From Roseburia sp. (lineage in GTDB: Bacteria; Bacillota; Clostridia; Lachnospirales; Lachnospiraceae): a stretch of DNA of 54,573 nt. This document shows positions 17,987-26,565 of this stretch, in pieces (positions within the stretch are counted from its first letter, which is position 1; each line of letters begins with the position of its first letter). A model generated the notes under the pieces. It was given only the letters and a program-made list of their open reading frames with translations. It was not told the DNA's origin and did not search any database. The translations under genes and the position numbers were made by a program. The stretch spans positions 1 to 54,573 of the forward strand of contig JAFYVJ010000052.1 in the NCBI GenBank assembly GCA_017549185.1. Reading direction: 5' to 3'.

Positions 17987-19657
17987 ATGAACCAAGATAA
18001 TGAATTGAAAATGTTAGAAGAATTGGGAGCATTTTACTACCAAAGAGCTGTGCAAAAGTTTGAATCAGGTGAGTATGAGGAAGCCGTTAAGCACTTTATT
18101 AAGGTGTATGAGATGGGCTTAAATCAAGAAGAAATAGTGGAACTTCTGTATGCATGCTTTATTACTCCGAATGAAGAAGAATTTAAGGAAAACTATGCTG
18201 CGAGCGCAGATGGTATAACAAACTTTACCTATGAGGATACGGAACTGGATTTCATCCCGGTGTCTGAGGACTGCTATTACTTATATAACAAAAAGGAAAA
18301 ATGCTTTTGTGGTTCCTTCCAGTTAGAGGATTTTGATGAACGAGAAAAGAATTTTCACAGCCTTTTGGTTGCGGATGTATGGGATGTAAGAGGACTTTTG
18401 CAGAGTTTTAAGAAAACGGAATATAAGACAATCTATTATCTTTTGAATGAACAGAAAAGTAAATTCTATTCTTTTTTGAAACTTCCTAAGTTCGCAAAGA
18501 TATACTTGGATAATGCGCTCTGTTTTGAGAGTACAGAAATAATGCAGATGTTTTTTAGGGAGTATTCAGATTTCTATTTGCCAAAGACGATTACGGGGGA
18601 AAACGTCGAGGTATATAGTGAAATTCTATCAAAAATTCACGAGGATCGAAAACGAGATTGCAGTATAGAGCGGAAGAATGTATTTTTATCTATCTGCATT
18701 CCAAGCTACAATCGTGGTCATTTAGCAGTGGAGCATGTAAAACAAATGCTTCTTTTGAATTATGATTCGGAGATTGAAATTGTAGTATCAGATAATGGGT
18801 CTACTGAAAATGTAGAGGGCTATTGTGAGCTTGCAAATATACAGGACTCGCGATTAAAATATGTTAGGTTTGATGAAAATAGAGGATATGCAGCAAATGT
18901 ATTGCATGTGTTAGAACATGCTTCCGGACAATTTGCGATGTTAGCGTCTGATGAAGATATGCTCATTTTAGAAAATGTGGGACAACTACTGAACATGTTA
19001 TGCAGGAATATTGATAAAGGGGTTATTAATGTCGCTGGTTATGGCGGAAATTTCATAAGACCGGAGCAGATTGAAGAAGAAGTGATAATAGCAGGAATGA
19101 ATGCGGTATGGAAGGGAATGAATACCAATTTTATTACAGGAAATGTGTTCAACATGGATGTTGTACGCCGGTATTGTGTATTAGAGCGTTGTAAGGAACT
19201 GAAAGATAATCTGTATGTGCAACTATATGTACATATGGCAATCGCATTGCAGATAGGAAAATATGCAAATCATTATCAAAGTGCGTTGCCGGTATGGAGA
19301 GAAGGAGATGTATGTGGTGTTGGTGGTTTCTCAGAAAAAGGGAAAAAGTTATTCCATTATATGACGCTTGAAAGCAGGATTGCACAGCATGAGACGGGAA
19401 TGCAATTAGTGGAAATCTTCTATCCGAAAGGAACAGAGATATACGAGTGGTTTTTTGTAATGTATTTGAGAAAAACATATTACTTACTTTCTATTGCGAG
19501 AAGCCTTAAAAGAGAGGAATTTGAACAGAGATATACTTGGAGCGATGTGTGTGAAAGTGTATATCAATATAGTATGCAACAGTTGCGGGAAGGGAAAATT
19601 TCTGAAAAAGCGAAACCGGTGATAAAAGCGTTATATGAACAGTATTATAGAGAGTGA
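17987..19657 (+). CDS. Family 2 glycosyltransferase with N-terminal TPR-like segment
   Basis: 556 residues. Residues 10-50 (FYYQRAVQKFESGEYEEAVK) look like a TPR helix pair. A GT-A domain begins near 233 with FLSICIPSYNRG, followed by VVSDNGS and a likely metal-binding ASDEDML. The start is 3 bp after rfbG, so it belongs to the same operon and probably transfers the dideoxysugar, or extends a glycan, on flagellin in the cytoplasm. A TPR fused to a GT2 is seen in other flagellar glycosylation loci. Flagellin follows directly. Confidence 0.85.
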   Translation: MNQDNELKMLEELGAFYYQRAVQKFESGEYEEAVKHFIKVYEMGLNQEEIVELLYACFITPNEEEFKENYAASADGITNFTYEDTELDFIPVSEDCYYLYNKKEKCFCGSFQLEDFDEREKNFHSLLVADVWDVRGLLQSFKKTEYKTIYYLLNEQKSKFYSFLKLPKFAKIYLDNALCFESTEIMQMFFREYSDFYLPKTITGENVEVYSEILSKIHEDRKRDCSIERKNVFLSICIPSYNRGHLAVEHVKQMLLLNYDSEIEIVVSDNGSTENVEGYCELANIQDSRLKYVRFDENRGYAANVLHVLEHASGQFAMLASDEDMLILENVGQLLNMLCRNIDKGVINVAGYGGNFIRPEQIEEEVIIAGMNAVWKGMNTNFITGNVFNMDVVRRYCVLERCKELKDNLYVQLYVHMAIALQIGKYANHYQSALPVWREGDVCGVGGFSEKGKKLFHYMTLESRIAQHETGMQLVEIFYPKGTEIYEWFFVMYLRKTYYLLSIARSLKREEFEQRYTWSDVCESVYQYSMQQLREGKISEKAKPVIKALYEQYYRE

Positions 19658-19719
19658 TTTTTGTGGAAAATACACAAAATAAATCAAGAAAATTGTGCAA
19701 AAAAATATTGTAATAAGTG

Positions 19720-19746
19720 TTAAGAAAAAAATAAACTATCCGATAT
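19720..19746 (+). promoter_or_regulatory. Sigma-D promoter of the flagellin gene
   Basis: CCGATAT at 19740-19746 is an exact -10; TTAAG at 19720-19724 is a partial -35 at 15-bp spacing. It lies about 127 bp before the flagellin start, leaving a long untranslated leader. Confidence 0.7.
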
Positions 19747-19831
19747 ATATTACAAGTAAACAAAGAGTTACTTGTGACATAACTCCAAAAGGAGCGTACG
19801 GCCGGATGGACGATGTCAATAAACAAATCTT

Positions 19832-19872
19832 TTGCAGCAAGGAAGCTGCAACTTAATTCAAGGAGGAAAATT
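19832..19872 (+). promoter_or_regulatory. Flagellin leader hairpin with AAGGA loop (possible CsrA site)
   Basis: TTGCAGC / GCTGCAA (19832-19838, 19845-19851) form a 7-bp stem whose loop is AAGGAA. A second AAGGA overlaps the AAGGAGG ribosome site just upstream of ATG 19873. The B. subtilis hag leader has two CsrA sites, one over the ribosome site, so this arrangement suggests the same control. No csrA or fliW is present in the window. Confidence 0.4.
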
Positions 19873-21051
19873 ATGGTAGTACAGCACAATCTTACAGCAA
19901 TGAACTCTAACAGAATGTTAGGTATCACACAGGGAAATCAGGCAAAAACTTCTGAAAAATTAGCTTCAGGTTACAGAATCAACCGTGCAGGCGATGACGC
20001 AGCAGGTTTAAAAATTTCTGAAAAAATGAGAAGCCAGATTCGTGGTCTTAATAAAGCTTCTACAAACGCTCAGGATGGTATCTCTCTTATCCAGACAGCA
20101 GAAGGTGCTTTAAATGAAGCTCACAGCATTCTTCAGAGAATGAATGAATTAGCAGTTCAGGGTGCTAATGATACTAACGAGTCAATCGACCGTGATGCTA
20201 TTAACCAGGAATTAAATGCATTAGTTGAAGAATTAGACAGAATTTCTGAAACCACACAGTTCAATAAACAGAACTTATTAGATGGTTCATTCTCAGACAA
20301 GAATTTACAGGTTGGTGCAAATGCTAATCAGAAGATTGCAATCAGCATTGAGAATATGGATGCTAAATCTTTAGGTCTTAAAGAAGTTACAGGTACGATT
20401 GAATATGAAGCACAGATGGGAGTTATTGTTTCTGGTGTTAATTATGAAGGTATGTCAGCTGCTTATGATATGCAAAAGGCTGCTGCTTCGAACTTGGCTA
20501 AAGCTGTTAGCAGTATTCAGGGTACGGCAAAAGCTAAATATACAAGTGCTAATTATGCTATACAGGCAAATGGCAAGTATAAGACTTTAATTGATGGTAC
20601 AGAAGTATCTACAAAAGCAAAAGCAATAAGTGCAGACCAGAAGGCTGCATTTACTAAGATTTCAGCAGATCTTAGAACTAATTTTGAAGCATATCAGGTA
20701 ACAGCAGAAACATCTGCAAAAGCATTATCTTCATATGATGTAGATGGCAACGTAAGAGTAGATAATTATGATGTTGCTAATAAGTCTATTACAGCTATTC
20801 AGAATGCGATTAATAAGGTTTCTGGACAGAGATCTGCACTTGGTGCATTACAGAACAGATTAGAGCATACAGTAGCTAACTTAGATAACGTATCTGAGAA
20901 TACACAGGCAGCTGAATCTCGTATCCGTGATACAGATATGGCTGAAGAAATGGTTGAATACAGCAAGAACAACATTCTTGCACAGGCTGGTCAGTCTATG
21001 CTTGCACAGGCAAATCAGTCAACACAGGGTGTTCTGTCATTATTACAGTAA
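19873..21051 (+). CDS. hag: Flagellin
   Basis: 392 residues from ATG 19873 (MVVQHNLTAMNSNRMLG); the longer in-frame ATG at 19813 is rejected because AAGGAGG sits right before 19873 and all family members start here. Conserved D0/D1 N-terminus runs to about 175 and the C-terminus ends QAGQSMLAQANQSTQGVLSLLQ. The middle (about 180-310) is variable, rich in Ala, Lys, Ser and Thr, and surface exposed, hence the likely glycosylation zone. Codon use is more uniform than in neighbours, as expected for a highly expressed gene. Exported by the flagellar type III system with FliS. Confidence 0.97.
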   Translation: MVVQHNLTAMNSNRMLGITQGNQAKTSEKLASGYRINRAGDDAAGLKISEKMRSQIRGLNKASTNAQDGISLIQTAEGALNEAHSILQRMNELAVQGANDTNESIDRDAINQELNALVEELDRISETTQFNKQNLLDGSFSDKNLQVGANANQKIAISIENMDAKSLGLKEVTGTIEYEAQMGVIVSGVNYEGMSAAYDMQKAAASNLAKAVSSIQGTAKAKYTSANYAIQANGKYKTLIDGTEVSTKAKAISADQKAAFTKISADLRTNFEAYQVTAETSAKALSSYDVDGNVRVDNYDVANKSITAIQNAINKVSGQRSALGALQNRLEHTVANLDNVSENTQAAESRIRDTDMAEEMVEYSKNNILAQAGQSMLAQANQSTQGVLSLLQ

Positions 21052-21087
21052 TGTACAGTCGACTTATAGGTCACAAACTGTAAGATT

Positions 21088-21120
21088 ACAGAGGGGCGAA
21101 GTTTCGTCCCTCTGTTTTTT
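21088..21120 (+). terminator. Terminator of the flagellin gene
   Basis: A 13-bp stem (21088-21100 with 21103-21115, one G-T pair) ends in six T. Flagellin is therefore a single-gene transcript. Confidence 0.92.
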
Positions 21121-21149
21121 AAAATGTGGGTAAGGGAGAACAATGTAGG

Positions 21150-21479
21150 ATGGAAGTATTGGCTTTGGAATTGCGGAAAAAGATAGATACTATATGTGTG
21201 GGATATCATTATTATAAGGATAAGAAAGTGTTGGAACATGCAGAGGAAGCTGCATCGTTGATACAACAATATTGTGAATTTTTCCTACAAGGGAATATTT
21301 TTGGAATGGAAGAGGACGAGTATGCGTCGCTACAACGATTTGTAATAGATGTGTTAAGTGATTATTTGGAAGCATTACAGCAGAGAGATATGGTGTTGAT
21401 GTTGGATACTTTGGATTATGGATTACGGGAATTAATTAATATTTATATAGAAGATGCAGAGGGAACAGAGCATGAGTAG
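21150..21479 (+). CDS. Small helical protein upstream of maf, 109 aa
   Basis: I do not recognise the family. The ATG at 21150 has AAGGGAG 11 bases upstream and is preferred over GTG 21126. The protein is acidic and helical (VLEHAEEAASLIQQYCEFF, SDYLEALQQRDMVLMLDTLD), cytoplasmic and without obvious motifs. Its stop codon overlaps the maf start (ATGAGTAG), so the two are translated together. A role as a helper or chaperone for flagellin glycosylation would fit the location but is not shown by the sequence. Confidence 0.7.
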   Translation: MEVLALELRKKIDTICVGYHYYKDKKVLEHAEEAASLIQQYCEFFLQGNIFGMEEDEYASLQRFVIDVLSDYLEALQQRDMVLMLDTLDYGLRELINIYIEDAEGTEHE

Positions 21480-23331
21480 AGAGATTTTTGAAAAGAATTT
21501 AAAGGCAATGGAAAAATGGTATGCACCCTTTGCAGAAGCATTGCGAGAGGAAAGCCTAAAGTCTGGGGAGGAAGAGATTACCATAGAACAATCTTGGGAC
21601 GGAGAACTTATTTTTCGAGTGAAAAAAGAAGGGAAGAATTTATATTTGGGTGGAAAACGTAATGCAAAAGAGCCTGTGCAGATGTGGATGGAACGTTTAG
21701 GTGAGTTGCCGGAACAGACACCGGTTTTCTTGTTTGGCTTGGGCAGTGGAGCGTATTTAAAGGAATTAGTACGCAATACAAATGAAAAGGTAAATATCGT
21801 GGCATATGAGCCGTCTGCGAAGCTTTTCATAACCATGTTAGAACATGTGGATATATCAGAGGAGATAGAGAATCGACCGATTGCTTTCCTTGTAGAAGGG
21901 GTGAATGCAGAAGGCTTTAAAACGATTACCAATCAAGTATTGGTATTAGAAAATTTGCAGATGCTCAAAGAGGAGATACATCCGAATTATATAGAATTAT
22001 ATGGCGAACATATCTTGCCGCATTTGAAAGGTTTGGAGAAAAAGGTAAGTATGGTTTTTGTAAATTATAGAACCGGTAGGAAAATGGCAGTAAGGATCGC
22101 ATTGAATTTGCTTAAAAATATGCCATATGTATGCGAGGGTTATAATACTAGGAGTTTGATAAAAGTGCTTCCGACGGATAGAGCTGCAGTTATGGTGGCA
22201 GCAGGTCCTTCATTAAATAAGAATATACACGAATTGAAAAGAGCAAAGAATAAATTATTTATTTTGGCGGTAGATACTGCGGTAAAACCATTGATGAAGG
22301 CCGGAATTGCACCAGATGCGTTCATTACGATGGATGCGTTGAAACCCTTATCTTTGATTGAAATAGAAGGTTCAGAGGAATTGCCGATAATTGCTCCTGC
22401 TTGTGCGGTGTATGAGGTAATTGAACATCAAAAGGGAAAAAAGTTATTTTATTTTGATGGGCGAGAGGTACCGCAGGAGGTTTATAAGAGAAACGGTATG
22501 TTTTTACCACCCGTGGCTTATGGTGGGAGCGTTTCATGTCCGGCATTATCGTTGCTCTATATGGTTGGATTTGAGACAGTTATTATGGTGGGACAGGATT
22601 TGGCATATACGAATAACCGTTCGCATGCCGATGGTACTTTTCAGGATAAGATGGAAGAGCAGAACACAGAACATATGCAAAAAGTAAAGGGGAATTATGA
22701 GGATGAGGTACCTGTCAGACCAGATTTTATTATTTACAAGGATTGGCTTGAAGATTATATACAAATGGCTAAAAAATATGACGAGAATTTCCGGGTAATC
22801 AACGCTACAGAAGGTGGTGCTTACATCGAAGGCACGGAGATTATGACATTAAAAGAGGCATTGGATGAGAACTGTCAGGGTGTGGAAGAGGTAGACTTTG
22901 CAGCGAGAATCAGAGAAATGCCATCCGACTTTGATGAAACGCAGAAAGAGAAGGCACTTGCCTATGTCAAGGAAATTCCGGGACTTTATGAGACTATATT
23001 AAAAGATGTTAAGGAACTGAAGCAGACCTATGTCAAGTTGAAGAAATTAGTAAAAAAAGATAATCCGGATCAGAAGGCGTGTCTAAAACTTTTGAAAAAG
23101 ATTAAGAAATTGACGAAGAAGTTTGAACAGAGTATTGAATATGATCTTTTACTCTCAATGATGAGCCGAGCAGATTTTATTATTCAAACGGAGTTTTATG
23201 TAGAGAAAGAAGATGATACCGAAGAACTGCGTCTTATAGCACGTCAGGGTATCTTGTATTGCGATTTGCTGATGGATGGTGCAGAGATTCTTAAAGATAT
23301 TGCAGAAGATGTAGTGGCAAATATGGAATAG
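21472..23331 (+). CDS. maf: Motility accessory factor (Maf) flagellin glycosyltransferase, DUF115 / MptE-like
   Basis: About 619 residues from ATG 21472. The core has the MAF_flag10/DUF115 signatures VMVAAGPSLNKNIHELK, FILAVDTAVKPLMKAGI, DAFITMDA and MVGQDLAYTNNRSHADGTF. Maf proteins transfer nonulosonic acids (pseudaminic or legionaminic) onto flagellin Ser/Thr in the cytoplasm. The C-terminal 150 residues are a Lys-rich helical region (KKLVKKDNPDQKACLKLLKK). Its presence between flagellin and the nonulosonate genes at 26566-35819 supports that role. It is followed by a 32-bp palindrome. Confidence 0.9.
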   Translation: MSREIFEKNLKAMEKWYAPFAEALREESLKSGEEEITIEQSWDGELIFRVKKEGKNLYLGGKRNAKEPVQMWMERLGELPEQTPVFLFGLGSGAYLKELVRNTNEKVNIVAYEPSAKLFITMLEHVDISEEIENRPIAFLVEGVNAEGFKTITNQVLVLENLQMLKEEIHPNYIELYGEHILPHLKGLEKKVSMVFVNYRTGRKMAVRIALNLLKNMPYVCEGYNTRSLIKVLPTDRAAVMVAAGPSLNKNIHELKRAKNKLFILAVDTAVKPLMKAGIAPDAFITMDALKPLSLIEIEGSEELPIIAPACAVYEVIEHQKGKKLFYFDGREVPQEVYKRNGMFLPPVAYGGSVSCPALSLLYMVGFETVIMVGQDLAYTNNRSHADGTFQDKMEEQNTEHMQKVKGNYEDEVPVRPDFIIYKDWLEDYIQMAKKYDENFRVINATEGGAYIEGTEIMTLKEALDENCQGVEEVDFAARIREMPSDFDETQKEKALAYVKEIPGLYETILKDVKELKQTYVKLKKLVKKDNPDQKACLKLLKKIKKLTKKFEQSIEYDLLLSMMSRADFIIQTEFYVEKEDDTEELRLIARQGILYCDLLMDGAEILKDIAEDVVANME

Positions 23332-23364
23332 AGATTTTGCATAACTATGTTATTAAGAAAAAAA

Positions 23365-23432
23365 TATATTTGTGTATAATAAATGGCTACACAGTTGATA
23401 AACTGTGTAGCCATTTATTATACACAAATATA
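23365..23432. repeat. 32-bp perfect inverted repeat, 4-nt loop
   Basis: Arms 23365-23396 and 23401-23432 are exact reverse complements around the loop GATA. Each arm contains TATAAT (TATAAT at 23375-23380 on plus, its mirror on minus). There is no adjacent T run. It could act as a bidirectional terminator, a protein-binding site or the remains of a small mobile element. Confidence 0.9.
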
Positions 23433-23434
23433 AG

Positions 23435-23456
23435 CTGAACAATTACTGAACAATTA
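23435..23456 (+). repeat. Tandem 11-bp direct repeat abutting a promoter
   Basis: CTGAACAATTA occurs twice without gap (23435-23445 and 23446-23456) and touches the -35 box at 23457. One helical turn of spacing suits an operator, perhaps for the winged-helix protein of the operon. Confidence 0.7.
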
Positions 23457-23485
23457 TTGACTTTAAGGGTGAAGTGTGCTATAAA
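23457..23485 (+). promoter_or_regulatory. Sigma-A promoter of the nitrilase-like operon
   Basis: TTGACT (23457-23462), a 17-bp spacer and TATAAA (23480-23485) match the consensus at five of six bases in each box. Confidence 0.7.
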
Positions 23486-23567
23486 TTAATTAAGATACAT
23501 ATGATAAAGAGATAGATTTTATAAAGGTAAGGAGACGTAAGAATGTATAATTTAGGAGGATAGTTAT

Positions 23568-24965
23568 ATGCAGTATCGAGAAGTATTTAACTTTATGGCG
23601 AGTACAATTGAAAGATTAGAAAAGAATACAGATGAAAGTTTTTTTGATACATATGATGCAAAGGTATGGAAGAAGGTAGAACGTTTAAAGCGAAAGTTGG
23701 AAACAATTTTACCAGAGCTTTTTATGGAAGCGAAAGTCTTTTTGGAAAATCTGTTGACACAAGACTTGCTGCAACGTGTAGAAATTATATGTGACAAAGC
23801 ATTTGAAGAGAAGAATTATGATATGATTCTGACTATTTTACAGAAAATGGATATTTTCTTAGAAGAGCCGGTAGAGACGTATCGTTTGATGTTTGCAGAT
23901 AAAAGAGCAGGAAATTGGAATGGCGAATTGATGGAGGGTTCAAAGTGCTTAAATGATAATTTTGATGTATGTAATCTCCAATTGTTGCCAAAATGTGCGT
24001 GTAAATGGAGTCATAATAGCAGAGAGAAAACAGCATCTAATACTATTAACGCTTATTTGAAGAATTGTTATTATATTTCGCTTGACAGATTGGGAAAGTA
24101 TAAAGTGAATCATATTTTTTTGCCGGAACAGTTTGAAAGAGCAAGTTGGAAGCATTGTTTGCGAATAGGAATGACACCACTTTGTAATATGGCAGAGTTA
24201 GACGTGGGATATTTTGTAGAGAATGAGACGAATTATTTTGAAATTGAGAATGTGCAGAATGAAAAGGAAGTAAAAGAAATTGCTCTTAATCAGTTAGAAC
24301 TTGCGAAAGAAAATGATGTAGATATAATGATGTATCCGGAAATGCTCGGAACAAAGTGTGTCTTAGATGCATTGTGTGAGAAATTAGAAGCTTTTGTTGA
24401 AGATGAAAAAGAGTATCCGGGATTAGTATTATGTCCTACGATATGGAAAGATAGAAAGAATATTTGTGTGGTTTTTGACAGAGAGGGCGATGCTATCGCA
24501 GAACAGGAGAAGCAACATGCGTATTCGTATCCGAAGGAAGGAAATGTATATATTGAGGGAATTATTCCGAATAATGTGATTAATGTGATTCATTGCGAGG
24601 GGATTGGAAGAATTGTTATTTTAATTTGCAAGGATGCATTAAAGAGAGAATATTTACACATGATTTTAGCAGAGTTGAAAGCGACTTTGATTTTAATTCC
24701 GTCTTTTTCAACGGGGAGTTATGATTTTGGAGAAATGACACAGATGTGTCGTGCTTATGATTGTTGTGCACTTTGGATTAACACATGTTCAGTGGGGGAA
24801 CCAGAGAATATCAAACCGGATAGAATGGAAATTAAGGGAACCTTCTTAAGAACTGGGAAAGCAGATAGTAGAATGAAGAATGAAACTTTGGAGTTTAGAA
24901 ATTGTAATCGAGAAGATGGTTCTGACTGTAAAGAATGTTTATATATTGCGGAGTTACTCTTTTAG
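23568..24965 (+). CDS. Nitrilase-fold (carbon-nitrogen hydrolase-like) protein with novel N-terminus, 465 aa
   Basis: The C-terminal half resembles the nitrilase superfamily. A Glu in IMMYPEMLG (E258), a Lys in EQEKQHAY (K315) and a Cys in ILICKDALKREY (C354) fall in the order and context of the catalytic triad, so it could cleave an amide or nitrile-type C-N bond. Residues 1-200 match nothing I know; they are helical at first and then Cys-rich (LQLLPKCACKWSH). There is no signal peptide. ATG 23568 follows TTAGGAGGATAGTT. First gene of a three-gene operon with a winged-helix protein and an unknown protein. An enzyme that makes or destroys a small signal is possible; the substrate is unknown. 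Confidence 0.7.
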   Translation: MQYREVFNFMASTIERLEKNTDESFFDTYDAKVWKKVERLKRKLETILPELFMEAKVFLENLLTQDLLQRVEIICDKAFEEKNYDMILTILQKMDIFLEEPVETYRLMFADKRAGNWNGELMEGSKCLNDNFDVCNLQLLPKCACKWSHNSREKTASNTINAYLKNCYYISLDRLGKYKVNHIFLPEQFERASWKHCLRIGMTPLCNMAELDVGYFVENETNYFEIENVQNEKEVKEIALNQLELAKENDVDIMMYPEMLGTKCVLDALCEKLEAFVEDEKEYPGLVLCPTIWKDRKNICVVFDREGDAIAEQEKQHAYSYPKEGNVYIEGIIPNNVINVIHCEGIGRIVILICKDALKREYLHMILAELKATLILIPSFSTGSYDFGEMTQMCRAYDCCALWINTCSVGEPENIKPDRMEIKGTFLRTGKADSRMKNETLEFRNCNREDGSDCKECLYIAELLF

Positions 24966-24995
24966 AGAAACAATATTTGAAAGGAGGGAATACGA

Positions 24996-25676
24996 ATGTT
25001 ACTTGATAAGAAGACCTATGATGAATGTACGGTATTAGTAAAGGAGAAAAGTTATGAAGAATTAGAAAGGAGGCTGGACAAGCTAAATGAGACTCTGGTG
25101 ATAAGTTATGTACAAGATTATTTGGATCATGATGATACCAGGATAAAAATAGACTTAAAAAATAGTAATAGATATAAAAAACTATTAGCAGGTATGGTGT
25201 CAGATCAGATGTCATATAGAGTAGGTGCTTTTGAAACAATTATATTGATTTTTGAATTGCTATTTTACAAAAAGAATCGAAAAGAGGATTTTGTAAAAAG
25301 AATGAAGGCTCTTAATGTTAAAAAGAATGTAAATAGAATTTTTATGTTTTTATATGCAAATCCGGATGCTCAGCATAAAGATATATCTCGAAGTATAGGG
25401 TTGAAACCGAATTATTTAAGTGAATTGATGAGGGAACTGGAAGGTGCAGAATGCGTAGAGCGTTACGCAATAGGAAAAAGGAGTTTTTATTCACTTTCGA
25501 AGCAGGCAAAGGAATTTATAATCGAGGAAAATAATAAGAAAGCTACTGAATTATATAAGTATAAGAATAATGGATATTTGAAGTATGAGACGGCGGAAAA
25601 TAGTCAGTCTAATATAATAATTATGGAAAAGTATGATGGAATAAAGCCTTTTAAAACATCTATTATGCAAATGTAG
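24996..25676 (+). CDS. Winged helix-turn-helix protein, 226 aa
   Basis: Residues 108-175 form a winged-helix domain: IFMFLYANPDAQHKDISRSI, NYLSELMRELEGAECVERYA and a wing IGKRSFYSLS, similar to MarR/ArsR-type folds. The N-terminal 100 residues are helical and unrecognised, perhaps sensing or dimerising. The C-terminal 50 residues are Asn/Lys-rich and probably flexible. Start ATG 24996 has AAAGGAGGGAATACGA upstream. It probably regulates its own operon through the repeats at 23365-23456 (inference). It ends 11 bp before the next gene. Confidence 0.75.
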   Translation: MLLDKKTYDECTVLVKEKSYEELERRLDKLNETLVISYVQDYLDHDDTRIKIDLKNSNRYKKLLAGMVSDQMSYRVGAFETIILIFELLFYKKNRKEDFVKRMKALNVKKNVNRIFMFLYANPDAQHKDISRSIGLKPNYLSELMRELEGAECVERYAIGKRSFYSLSKQAKEFIIEENNKKATELYKYKNNGYLKYETAENSQSNIIIMEKYDGIKPFKTSIMQM

Positions 25677-25687
25677 GGGAATGTCAA

Positions 25688-26320
25688 ATGAAAGAAATAC
25701 AGGAAATAATAAGCAAGTTTAATGAAGAAAGTCCAAATTGGAAAGAGTGGATTGCTACAGTAGAGGAACTGGATGAAGTATACAATAGTAGGGATAGTGA
25801 GCTATTTAGTGAACTGTTTGCATCTATACGGGAATATGTGAAGAAAGATGATAAAAAGAAGTTGGAAGAGATTGGCAAGTTGATTGCCAATGAAAAGGCA
25901 ATGGATGTTATATTAAAATGTGTAAATAAAATGTTAATGCATTATAATAATCTGTCGCTTTTGCGTGAAATAGAAAAAGAGAACAAAGAATTTGTGGGAG
26001 ATTTTCTTGAGGATATTATTGAAAATTTCATAGTAAGAGTTGATTATCAATTCGTAGATGAATATGAACGATATAAGATTAACAGTCATGATGAGATGAA
26101 GACCATACTAAGAACTATTGATTGTCTTACAGAATACTATGTTAGAAGAATATTTACCAAAAGAGCGATAGTGGAAGATTTTTATGACGAAACAGGACTT
26201 GCAAAGGAAAACTGCATACGATATGCGGAAATAGTTAATAAATATTTTAATGAGATGAAAATGAATATTCTTATGCAAGATACAGAGTACATAAGACAGA
26301 GTATGGTTACAAAGGATTAA
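25688..26320 (+). CDS. Hypothetical helical protein, 210 aa
   Basis: No family recognised. The whole chain looks helical and charged (EYVKKDDKKKLEEIGKLI, FVGDFLEDIIENFIVRVDYQF). There are no membrane segments, Cys clusters or evident catalytic motif. It is the last gene of the operon with the nitrilase-like and winged-helix proteins. It has AGGGGAATGTCAA before the ATG. Partner, adaptor or target of the upstream enzyme are all possible. Confidence 0.7.
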   Translation: MKEIQEIISKFNEESPNWKEWIATVEELDEVYNSRDSELFSELFASIREYVKKDDKKKLEEIGKLIANEKAMDVILKCVNKMLMHYNNLSLLREIEKENKEFVGDFLEDIIENFIVRVDYQFVDEYERYKINSHDEMKTILRTIDCLTEYYVRRIFTKRAIVEDFYDETGLAKENCIRYAEIVNKYFNEMKMNILMQDTEYIRQSMVTKD

Positions 26321-26388
26321 TATAATAGTCCCACCATAGACCAGTTATGTGAACTGATGTAAAAAGTACATCGGCTCTACTTCAGAAG

Positions 26389-26449
26389 CATTTGTCAAAG
26401 TAAGTGTAAAGTGGGAGATATATGAGAACTGCATTTACTTTGGCAAATG
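26389..26449 (+). promoter_or_regulatory. 18-bp imperfect inverted repeat around a leader ORF start
   Basis: Arms 26389-26406 and 26432-26449 pair at 16 of 18 positions. The loop holds GTGGGAGATATATG, a ribosome site and ATG (26422), opening a 19-codon frame (MRTAFTLANEEDICRNIKI). It may be the remnant of an acetyltransferase-like N-terminus (LANEEDI) or an attenuator. The rest of 26321-26565 shows only the sigma-D box at 26488. Confidence 0.4.
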
Positions 26450-26487
26450 AGGAAGATATATGCAGAAACATTAAAATTTGATTTTGG

Positions 26488-26515
26488 CTCAAAAACAAAA
26501 AAATAATGCCGATAT
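26488..26515 (+). promoter_or_regulatory. Sigma-D promoter of the nonulosonic acid genes
   Basis: CTCAA (26488-26492), a 16-bp spacer and exact CCGATAT (26509-26515). It lies 50 bp before the PtmE-like start. Confidence 0.7.
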
Positions 26516-26565
26516 ATATACTATACCTTATCATGGAAGATAAGCAGCAAACATGGAGGTTGTCT

